41,904 nt of DNA from Pseudolabrys sp. (lineage in GTDB: Bacteria; Pseudomonadota; Alphaproteobacteria; Rhizobiales; Xanthobacteraceae): the NCBI GenBank assembly GCA_019689975.1, contig JADGGK010000021.1, positions 1-41,904 on the forward strand, given 5' to 3'. The notes beneath the pieces are model-generated. The model did not search any database, had not been told where the DNA came from, and worked only from the letters and a program-made list of their open reading frames with translations. This document shows positions 35,853 to 41,904 of the stretch, piece by piece (the stretch's first letter is position 1; each line of letters opens with the position of its first letter). The translations under genes were made by a program, and so were the position numbers.

Positions 35853-36899
35853 TCATTCGAACACGTCCTGCAGCGCGCCCTCCTTCACCACCACGGTATT
35901 GTCGACCGTGATGGTCGTCTTCATGACAGGCAGGTCGAAGTGGCCGGCGGTATGGCGGCCCGCGAATTCATTGGCGCCCGTCGAGAACAGAAAATTGCCG
36001 GCGACGGCGCGCAATTCCGTGCCGTTGGTGTCGCGCAGGTCGTACATGGCCAGCGCCTCGTAGCGCGCGGCCGGATTCATGCCGAAGCCGACATGCGACA
36101 CGGCATAGGCTTCCCGGTCGCACCAGGCGGCGAAATAACCGCGCATCAGCGCCGCATCCAATCCGTCGCCCTCGATCTTGGTCACATAATCCTTGTCGAT
36201 GGTCAGCGTGACCCGGTCCTGCAGGTAGCGCTTGAAGGTGAGGTTGACGTCGCCGCGGTCGAGCACCAGCCGGCCGTCAACGGTACCATTCCGCGGAAAG
36301 CTCACCACAAGCCCGCCCGGCCAGTGCGCGAGCGTGCCCGGCTTGTCGGTCCAGCCCCAGATGCCCACCGTTGCCGCGCCTTCCATGGCGACGGAAAGAT
36401 CGGTGCCGGCGGCTGAGGTCACGGTCATCCGTTTCGACCCGCGCAGCATCCGGGCCGCCGCGCGCACCTTTTTCTCCAGCCGCGTGTCGGGTCGCAGGCG
36501 CTCGAGCGCTTCGGGATGCTCGTTGGAGATCACCATGATGCGCGCGCCGGCCTTGAGGATCTCGGGCGTCTCGGGCGCGTGCATCAGGCCTTCCACGGTG
36601 CAGTCGACGACAAATCCGGCCTGGCCGAGTGCCGAAACCACCGGCGCGAGACGGCCGATCGCCTCGCTCGCGCCGGTCGAGCGCACAGGCACGGGGTGGG
36701 GGTTGCGCGGCGTGGGCAGCACGAGATGGAACGGCCGCACGCCGAGCCGCAGGAGAGCGAGCTCGGCGAGCCTGACGTTGAGTTCCCGCGATTGCGTTTC
36801 CGACAGGATGGCCGCGGTGTCCCCGCGCCTGACCGCGCATTTCTCGAACACCTCGCAGAAGGCGTCGATCCACTTGCCCTCGATCCGGTCAGCGAACAT
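35853..36899 (-). CDS. NicX-like (2,5-dihydroxypyridine 5,6-dioxygenase family) metalloenzyme, M29-aminopeptidase-like fold
   Basis: A 348-residue protein that aligns from memory along most of its length with NicX of Pseudomonas putida, the iron enzyme that opens 2,5-dihydroxypyridine to N-formylmaleamate. Shared segments include TLTIDKDYVTKIEGDGLDA, AYAVSHVGFGMNPAARYEA, RAVAGNFLFSTGANEF and HFDLP. The NicX iron ligands (His265, His318, Asp320) correspond to His269, His320 and Asp322 here. This family is often labelled leucyl aminopeptidase (M29) by automated annotation. It is convergent with the aromatic-CoA operon and lies downstream of an SDR on the same strand. Ring-cleavage activity and the pyridine-type substrate are inferences from the conserved ligands. 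Confidence 0.8.
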   Translation of the reverse strand: MFADRIEGKWIDAFCEVFEKCAVRRGDTAAILSETQSRELNVRLAELALLRLGVRPFHLVLPTPRNPHPVPVRSTGASEAIGRLAPVVSALGQAGFVVDCTVEGLMHAPETPEILKAGARIMVISNEHPEALERLRPDTRLEKKVRAAARMLRGSKRMTVTSAAGTDLSVAMEGAATVGIWGWTDKPGTLAHWPGGLVVSFPRNGTVDGRLVLDRGDVNLTFKRYLQDRVTLTIDKDYVTKIEGDGLDAALMRGYFAAWCDREAYAVSHVGFGMNPAARYEALAMYDLRDTNGTELRAVAGNFLFSTGANEFAGRHTAGHFDLPVMKTTITVDNTVVVKEGALQDVFE

Positions 36900-37326
36900 C
36901 GCAGCGGCCGTTTACCTCGCCGTCGCAGCCGGCGCGATGGACCGGGCCGACGCGCCGATCCGGAGGAGGGCCGCGACGAGATGAATTATCGTGTCCCGCA
37001 TGATGGGCGCCCCAAGGGGTTCGTCGGCCGCCATCATGCCGTCGAACGCACCGGCGACACAAGTCGCGCGGGCGTGCGTCGGTTCATGATCGTGCGGAAG
37101 CAACATTCGACCGCCGACGGGGGTGCCGCGGAAAACGCGGTGATTGGCGCCCGCGCCAACGGCATCGCGGGGATCAAGGCCGGGGGCTCGATCGACCGGA
37201 TGGTCATGCCGATCGCCACCGTCACCACAACCACGATTTCCGATCCGGCCGCTGCGAAGCGGAACAATTCGACGATGGTGACGACCGGGATCGCCGGCCG
37301 GCTGCCGATCCTCGACGTCATGCATC
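36900..37326. other. gap between NicX-like and SDR genes with an uncertain short coding stretch
   Basis: No recognised gene. A minus-strand frame from an ATG at 37321 to a TGA at 37034 (95 residues, hydrophobic start AIPVVTIVELF) begins six bases after the SDR stop and has strongly GC-rich third positions. The antisense frame on plus, from an ATG at 36981 behind GGAGGAGG, looks equally coding-like, as happens for complementary RNY frames. Neither matches a family known to me. Either a small unknown gene or a decayed one may be present. Confidence 0.3.
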
Positions 37327-38085
37327 CTATATCGCCATGCCGCCGTCGACCAGATAAGGCTGGCCGGTGACGTAGCTCGATTCGTCGGAGGCCAGGAATA
37401 CGGCGAGCGCCGCGACCTCCTCGGCGGTGCCGAGTCGGCCCATGGGTTGGCGTTGGATGAAGGCCGCGCGCGCCTCGGCCAGCGATTTGCCCGTCTGTCG
37501 GGCGACGGCCTCCACTCGCTCTTCGAAGGAGGGAGAGACGATGGTGCCCGGGCAGATCGCGTTGCAGCGGATGCCCTTGCCGATGAAATCGATTGCGACC
37601 GCCTTGGTAAGGCCGATCACCGCGGCCTTGGTGGCGCCGTAGACGTAGCGATTGGGCAGGCCTTTGATGGAGGACACGCCCGAGGACATGTTGATGATCG
37701 AACCGCCGCCTTTCCTCAACATGCCGGGAAGGAAGGCCTTGATGGTGCGGTGCATGGACTTGACGTTGAGATCGAACGAAAAATCCCAATCCTTCTCGTC
37801 GCATTCGAGCACCGTGCCCTGGTGCACATAACCGGCAACATTGGCGAGCACGTCGAGCGCGCCGAACTCCTTCTCGACGGACTGGGCGAAAGCATTGACC
37901 GCGTCGGTCGACAGCACGTCGAGCCGATCACGTCTGACGGCGGCGAGCCCGGCAAGTTTGTCGACGGCAATGTCGGTGGCGATCACGCGTGCGCCTTCCG
38001 CCGCGAAGGCCTGCGCAATGGCGCGGCCGATTCCCTGTGCCGCCGCCGTCACCAATGCGAGTTTGTTCTTCATGCGGTCTGCCAT
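37327..38085 (-). CDS. SDR-family dehydrogenase, BDH2 / 2-keto-3-deoxy-L-fuconate dehydrogenase-like
   Basis: A 252-residue short-chain dehydrogenase. The cofactor motif reads TAAAQGIG (residues 13-20), the catalytic Ser is in INMSSGVSSIKG and YGATK holds Y149 and K153. The C-terminal half (NAICPGTIVSPSFEERV, FIQRQPMGRLGTAEEVA, YLVDGG) closely resembles the group containing human BDH2 and bacterial 2-keto-3-deoxy-L-fuconate dehydrogenase. The IlvD/Edd-type dehydratase on the same strand upstream produces 2-keto-3-deoxy sugar acids in known pathways, so oxidation of such an acid fits. 3-hydroxybutyrate dehydrogenase is the alternative. Confidence 0.85.
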   Translation of the reverse strand: MADRMKNKLALVTAAAQGIGRAIAQAFAAEGARVIATDIAVDKLAGLAAVRRDRLDVLSTDAVNAFAQSVEKEFGALDVLANVAGYVHQGTVLECDEKDWDFSFDLNVKSMHRTIKAFLPGMLRKGGGSIINMSSGVSSIKGLPNRYVYGATKAAVIGLTKAVAIDFIGKGIRCNAICPGTIVSPSFEERVEAVARQTGKSLAEARAAFIQRQPMGRLGTAEEVAALAVFLASDESSYVTGQPYLVDGGMAI

Positions 38086-38273
38086 GGCTCACCTCGCCAG
38101 TGTCTGCTCTCCGCTCGCCCCGGCCGCGAAACTGTCGCCGGGGCGCATCCCGTGCGCGCGCACGGACCCTGATCTGCGCCGGCACGACCTCGCGCGCCAT
38201 GTCGGTTTGGTTCTCGCGCGCTACCCTCGGTCGTTCCCCCGCCAGGGAGATCCCGAGCGGCTTGCGTCGGTGC

Positions 38274-38371
38274 CGTCGTTGCGAGCAGTTCCGAAAAGGC
38301 GACGAAGCAATCCAGCATCGGTCTATTCCCTGCATTGCGTCGCCCTCGCTGTCGCTCAGGCTCGCAATGCC
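38274..38371. repeat. paired inverted REP-like repeats (BIME-like)
   Basis: A forward unit (CGTTGCGAGC ... GACGAAGCAATCCAG, 38277-38315) is followed by an inverted unit (TGCATTGCGTCGCCCTCGC ... GGCTCGCAATG, 38331-38370). The two can fold on each other into a long hairpin. The cores match the repeats at 6981 and 41684-41904. They occupy most of the 339-base gap (38086-38424) between the dehydratase and SDR genes; the rest shows no gene. Confidence 0.75.
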
Positions 38372-38424
38372 GGGGGAAGGGCGTTCGGGCCCGCAATGAT
38401 GGGTGCATTTCACCGCCTTTGGCC

Positions 38425-40230
38425 TTAGTGGTTGTCGCGTGGGATGCTCCGTTGCGCGACGTGCCGGTATTTGACCGCCGGCCCGAGCACCATGCCGTCG
38501 GCCAGCTGCGCGACCATGCCGCGCTGAATCTCCTGCCAGGGAGTCTGGCTTGCCGGATATTTGTAGCCGCCGCGCCGCTTCAATGCCTTGCGGCGCCGCG
38601 CGATCTCCGCCTTCGACACGAGGATGTCCGCGGTGCCCTTGTCGAGATCGATGCGCACGCGGTCGCCGGTCTTGAGCAGGGCGAGTCCGCCGCCCGCCGC
38701 CGCTTCCGGCGATGCATGAAGGATGGACGGCGAGCCCGAGGTGCCCGACTGGCGTCCGTCGCCGATGCAGGGTAGCGACGTAATCCCGCGTTTGATCAGC
38801 GCGGCCGGAGGCTGCATGTTGACGACCTCGGCGGAGCCGGGATAGCCGATCGGTCCGACGCCGCGGATGACCAGCAAGGTCCGTTCATCGATCCTGAGCG
38901 AGGGATCCTCGATGCGACGATGATAATCTTCCGGCCCGTCGAACACCACGACGCGCCCTTCGAAGGCGTTGGGATCCTTCGGATCGGACAGATAGCGGTT
39001 GCGGAACTCTTCCGAGATCACGCTGGTCTTCATGATCGCCGAATCGAACAGATTGCCCTTGAGCACCTTGAAGCCGGCGTTCCTTCGCAAGGGTCTGTCG
39101 TAGGGTCGGATGACATCCGGATCGGCGGTTTTGGCATGGCGCACGTTCTCGCCCATGGTCCTGCCGTTGACGGTGAGCGCATCGGCATGAATGCGTTTGG
39201 CCGCCATCAGCTCATGCATCACGGCCGGCAGGCCGCCGGCGCGGAAATAGTCTTCGCCGAGATATTTCCCCGCCGGCTGCATGTTCACCAGCAGCGGAAC
39301 GTCGTAGCCGATCGTCTCCCAATCCTCGATACTGAGGTCGACGCCCACATGCCGCGCGATGGCGTTGATATGGATCGGCGCGTTGGTCGAGCCGCCGATC
39401 GCCGAGCATGCGACGATGGCGTTCTCGAAGGCTTTGCGGGTGAGGATGTCGGAGGGTTTGAGATCCTCCTCCACGATCTGCACCGCGCGCACCCCCGTCT
39501 CGTAGGCGATCTGACTGCGTTCGCGATAGGGCGCCGGTATCGCCGCGCAGCCCGGCAGCGACATGCCGAGCGCCTCCGCCATGGCATTCATGGTCGACGC
39601 CGTGCCCATGGTGTTGCAGTGCCCGATCGAGGGCGCGGTCGAGGCGGCAATGTCGATGAATTCCTCCGCGCTGATGCGGCCGGCAGCCATGTCCTGCCGC
39701 GCCTGCCAGATCGCGGTGCCGGAACCGGCGCGCTCGCCCTTCCACCAGCCGTTGAGCATCGGCCCGCCCGAGAGCACGATGGCCGGCGTATTGACGGTGG
39801 CGGCCGCCATCAAGCAGGCCGGCGTGGTCTTGTCGCAGCCGGTGAGCAGGACCACGCCGTCCAGCGGATAGCCGTAGAGCACCTCGACCAGCGAAAGATA
39901 AGCGAGATTGCGGTCGAGCGCGGCGGTCGGCCGCTTGCCGGTTTCCTGGATCGGATGGCAGGGAAATTCCAGGGCGATGCCGCCGGCGGCGCGGATGCCT
40001 TCGCGCACGCGTTGGGCCAATTGGAGGTGATGACGGTTGCAGGGGGAAAGATCGGACCCGGTCTGGGCGATGCCGATGATCGGTTTGCCGGAGCGCAATT
40101 CCTTCTGGGTGAGGCCGTAGTTGAGATAACGCTCGAGGTAGAGCGCGGTCATGCCCGGGTTGTCGGGATTGTCGAACCAGAGCTGCGAGCGGTATCGACG
40201 ACGTTGCGGCGACTGCGGTTTCCTGCCCAT
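38425..40230 (-). CDS. IlvD/Edd-family sugar-acid dehydratase
   Basis: A 601-residue iron-sulphur dehydratase. Three cluster cysteines are visible: C64 (LSPCNRHH), C132 (GCDKTTP) and C205 ([11 protein letters not shown]). The C-terminal domain contains [22 protein letters not shown] with the conserved active-site Ser. Length (about 600), the N-terminal [15 protein letters not shown] and the GGPMLNGW region resemble the pentonate/hexonate (for example xylonate) dehydratases rather than the branched-chain amino-acid enzyme IlvD. It removes water from an aldonic acid to give a 2-keto-3-deoxy acid. Downstream on the same strand is a dehydrogenase suited to that product; the repeat-filled gap between them may separate transcripts. 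Confidence 0.87.
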   Translation of the reverse strand: MGRKPQSPQRRRYRSQLWFDNPDNPGMTALYLERYLNYGLTQKELRSGKPIIGIAQTGSDLSPCNRHHLQLAQRVREGIRAAGGIALEFPCHPIQETGKRPTAALDRNLAYLSLVEVLYGYPLDGVVLLTGCDKTTPACLMAAATVNTPAIVLSGGPMLNGWWKGERAGSGTAIWQARQDMAAGRISAEEFIDIAASTAPSIGHCNTMGTASTMNAMAEALGMSLPGCAAIPAPYRERSQIAYETGVRAVQIVEEDLKPSDILTRKAFENAIVACSAIGGSTNAPIHINAIARHVGVDLSIEDWETIGYDVPLLVNMQPAGKYLGEDYFRAGGLPAVMHELMAAKRIHADALTVNGRTMGENVRHAKTADPDVIRPYDRPLRRNAGFKVLKGNLFDSAIMKTSVISEEFRNRYLSDPKDPNAFEGRVVVFDGPEDYHRRIEDPSLRIDERTLLVIRGVGPIGYPGSAEVVNMQPPAALIKRGITSLPCIGDGRQSGTSGSPSILHASPEAAAGGGLALLKTGDRVRIDLDKGTADILVSKAEIARRRKALKRRGGYKYPASQTPWQEIQRGMVAQLADGMVLGPAVKYRHVAQRSIPRDNH

Positions 40231-40358
40231 CGTTCTGCCCCGTGGAGAATGGCGGCGCCAATGTTTGCAGCGCTTTTAGCACGAAGCAAATTCGGTTAGA
40301 CGGGTCACGGGGGGAAGTCCGTCATGCCGCGCGCGCCTAGCGCTCCGCGAGGTTACCG

Positions 40359-41603
40359 GTGAGCGTGGGAACCGTGATCGTGGGTGCCGGCCAGGCCGGC
40401 TTCCAGGCGGCCGCTTCGCTGCGCGAATTTGGCTACCAGGATCCGATCACGCTCGTCGGCGACGAGGGTCTGCTGCCCTACCAGCGGCCGCCGCTGTCGA
40501 AGGCCTATCTGCTCGGCGAATTGAGCGACGAACGGCTGCTGCTGCGGCCGCCCGCCTTCTATGAATCGCGACACATCAACCTGATCCTCGATGATCCGGT
40601 GGTGGCGATCGACCGCGCCGCGGCGCGCGTGAGGCTCGCCTCGGGGGCCGCGCTGCCCTTCGATCATCTCGTGCTGGCGCTCGGCGCGCGTCATCGCCGC
40701 CTTGCCATCGAGGGGGCGACGCTCGACGGCGTGCTCTATCTGCGCACGCGGAACGACTGCGACGCGATCCGCGCCAGGCTCGAGGCCGCCCAACAGGTGA
40801 TCGTCGTCGGCGCGGGCTTCATCGGGCTCGAAATCGCCGCGGTGGCCGGCAAGCTCGGCAAGCGGATTCATATTCTGGAGGCGCTGCCGCGGGTCATGAG
40901 CCGGGCGGTGACCGCGCCCTTGTCCGAGTTTTACGCGCGGGTGCATCGCGAATGGGGCGCAGAGTTGCTGCTCGGGGCGCGCTTGCAGCGCATTGACGGC
41001 GTCGACGGACGCGTCGTGGGCGCGCGCCTTGCCGACGGCCGCCGGCTCGCGGCCGATCTGGTGCTGGTCGGCGTCGGCATTACGCCCGATGTCGGTCTGG
41101 CCGCGGACGCCGGCCTCGCGGTGGCCGACGGCATCCTCGTCGATCGGCAGCTCCGCACGTCCGATCCGCGCATCTCGGCGATCGGCGATTGTGCCGCCTT
41201 TCCCGATCCGGCAACCGGAAAGATCGTCCGCCTCGAATCGGTGCAGAACGCGACGGATCAGGGCCGCAGCGTCGCGCGGCGGATTGCGGGTCATCCGGAA
41301 GATTATGCCGCCGTGCCCTGGTTCTGGAGCGACCAGCGCGATCTCAAACTGCAGATGGTCGGTCTTACCGCCAATAGCGAGCGCACGGTGCTGCGCGGCG
41401 ATCCGGCGACGCGCTCCTTTTCGGTGTTCTGCTTCCGCAACAATAAACTCGTCGGGATCGAATCGGTCAACCGCGCCGCCGATCACATGTTCGGCCGACG
41501 ATTGCTCGCCGCCGGCGAGACGATCTCTCCGCAGGAGGCCGCCGACGGCGATTTCGACTTCAAAGCGCGGCTTGCGCGCCTGCCGCCGCCCAGGCGGGAG
41601 TGA
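40359..41603 (+). CDS. FAD-dependent NAD(P)H:ferredoxin/rubredoxin reductase
   Basis: A 414-residue reductase of the rubredoxin/putidaredoxin-reductase type. The FAD motif is VIVGAGQAGFQAAASLREFGY (GxGxxG at residues 9-14), the NAD motif is VIVVGAGFIGLEIAAVAGKLGK near residue 148, and the second FAD motif is ISAIGDCAAF. The C-terminal interface domain begins PWFWSDQRDLKLQMVG. The start codon is GTG at 40359 with GAGG about seven bases before it. It is divergent from the dehydratase, and no ferredoxin or oxygenase is adjacent. It could supply electrons, through an unlinked ferredoxin, to the P450 at 14508-15914; that link is speculative. Confidence 0.9.
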   Translation: MSVGTVIVGAGQAGFQAAASLREFGYQDPITLVGDEGLLPYQRPPLSKAYLLGELSDERLLLRPPAFYESRHINLILDDPVVAIDRAAARVRLASGAALPFDHLVLALGARHRRLAIEGATLDGVLYLRTRNDCDAIRARLEAAQQVIVVGAGFIGLEIAAVAGKLGKRIHILEALPRVMSRAVTAPLSEFYARVHREWGAELLLGARLQRIDGVDGRVVGARLADGRRLAADLVLVGVGITPDVGLAADAGLAVADGILVDRQLRTSDPRISAIGDCAAFPDPATGKIVRLESVQNATDQGRSVARRIAGHPEDYAAVPWFWSDQRDLKLQMVGLTANSERTVLRGDPATRSFSVFCFRNNKLVGIESVNRAADHMFGRRLLAAGETISPQEAADGDFDFKARLARLPPPRRE

Positions 41604-41683
41604 CCGATGGCGACCCCAAGCCCCAGCAATGTGAGTCTCGCAACCGCAAAGCCATGGGTCGCGCGGGCGCGCAATGACGACGC

Positions 41684-41726
41684 CGTCATTGCGAGGAGCC
41701 GCGCAAGCGGCGACGAAGCAATCCGG
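41684..41726 (+). repeat. REP-like dispersed repeat, forward unit 1
   Basis: Begins CGTCATTGCGAGGAGC and ends GACGAAGCAATCCGG, with an internal CCGCGCAAGCGG mini-stem. This is the clearest copy of the family in the window. It lies after the last gene, in the 301-base stretch 41604-41904, which otherwise holds no gene. Confidence 0.8.
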
Positions 41727-41779
41727 TCACAGCCCGTGCCGCAGGCACGACGCGCGTCATTGTGGCGCGGCATTCCCGC

Positions 41780-41818
41780 CGTCATTGCGAGGCGGCGCAA
41801 GCCGCCGAAGCAATCCAG
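41780..41818 (+). repeat. REP-like dispersed repeat, forward unit 2
   Basis: Begins CGTCATTGCGAGGCGGCGCA and ends GAAGCAATCCAG, with a GGCGG-CGCAAG-CCGCC stem. It is about 50 bases from unit 1 and inverted relative to the unit at 41868, so the two can pair. Confidence 0.8.
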
Positions 41819-41867
41819 TCTCTATCGTGCCACAGACCCAATGCATGCATTCGTGGGCCTGCCGTTT

Positions 41868-41904
41868 CTGGATTGCTTCGCCCTCGCTTCGCTCGGGCTC
41901 GCAA
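41868..41904 (-). repeat. REP-like dispersed repeat, inverted unit, cut by window edge
   Basis: Reads CTGGATTGCTTCGCC then CTCGCTTCGCTCGGGCTCGC on plus, the reverse complement of the family cores. It forms a head-to-head pair with the unit at 41780-41818 and continues beyond the window. Confidence 0.75.

Noticed and set aside
41483-41800. 105-codon minus-strand frame at the window end, containing RLLAMTASS-type text
   Set aside because: Most of it is translation of the dispersed REP-like repeats plus antisense of the reductase 3' end.
38274-41904. Possible CRISPR array because of repeated short blocks
   Set aside because: The units are few, imperfect, unevenly spaced and in both orientations, with genes between them, and no cas gene is present.

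Overview
The window is high-GC DNA that looks like an alphaproteobacterium of the order Hyphomicrobiales (Rhizobiales), probably close to Bradyrhizobiaceae/Xanthobacteraceae. The reasons are a rhizobial-type hopanoid locus, CoA-thioester aromatic catabolism, tight operons joined by ATGA stop/start overlaps, and copies of the dispersed repeat family with the cores ATTGCGAG and GAAGCAATCC. No tRNA, rRNA, CRISPR array or insertion sequence was recognised. Identifications come from reading motifs and recalled family members; no search was run.

Layout. (1) 1-536, minus: a c-type cytochrome cut by the window edge. (2) 795-6891, plus: hopanoid operon hpnB-hpnC-hpnD-hpnE-shc. It converts farnesyl diphosphate to squalene in three steps and cyclises it to hopene, plus a hopene-associated glycosyltransferase. 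(3) 7126-10414, minus: a Spy/CpxP-like periplasmic protein, hpnH (radical SAM, adenosylhopane formation) and ispH (isoprenoid precursor supply). (4) 11132-13726, plus: hpnN, an RND hopanoid transporter, whose 3' end overlaps a convergent DUF2147 gene. No hpnG lies in the window. (5) 14508-16562, plus: a cytochrome P450 followed by a cytidine/deoxycytidylate-type deaminase, then a small secreted Cys-rich-repeat protein on minus. (6) 17346-21742, minus: a complete carbohydrate-type ABC importer (Tat-exported binding protein, two permeases, MalK/UgpC-type ATPase).

(7) 22366-35715, plus: a twelve-gene catabolic operon behind an AT-rich palindrome. The first half is a recognisable aerobic 2-aminobenzoate (anthranilate)/salicylate CoA pathway: fused FAD monooxygenase/OYE reductase, SDR, MarR regulator, crotonase-fold enzyme, acyl-CoA dehydrogenase, aminobenzoate/benzoate-CoA ligase and a Rid protein. 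The second half is less usual: alpha/beta hydrolase, a second acyl-CoA-dehydrogenase-fold protein without the usual catalytic Glu, a second acyl-CoA synthetase, an octopine/nopaline-dehydrogenase-family protein and a 3-hydroxyacyl-CoA dehydrogenase.

(8) 35853-40230, minus: a NicX-like (2,5-dihydroxypyridine dioxygenase family) metalloenzyme, a BDH2/2-keto-3-deoxyfuconate-dehydrogenase-like SDR, and a sugar-acid dehydratase of the IlvD/Edd family. (9) 40359-41603, plus: a rubredoxin/ferredoxin-type FAD reductase, followed by a cluster of dispersed repeats to the window end.

The strongest candidate for undescribed biology is region 7 together with the NicX-like gene in region 8. A known CoA-dependent route for a nitrogen-bearing aromatic appears extended with an opine-dehydrogenase-family enzyme, a Rid protein lacking the catalytic Arg, a crotonase lacking the paired hydratase Glu residues and an atypical acyl-CoA-dehydrogenase-fold protein. 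A ring-cleaving-type dioxygenase of the pyridine-degradation family is encoded next to it.
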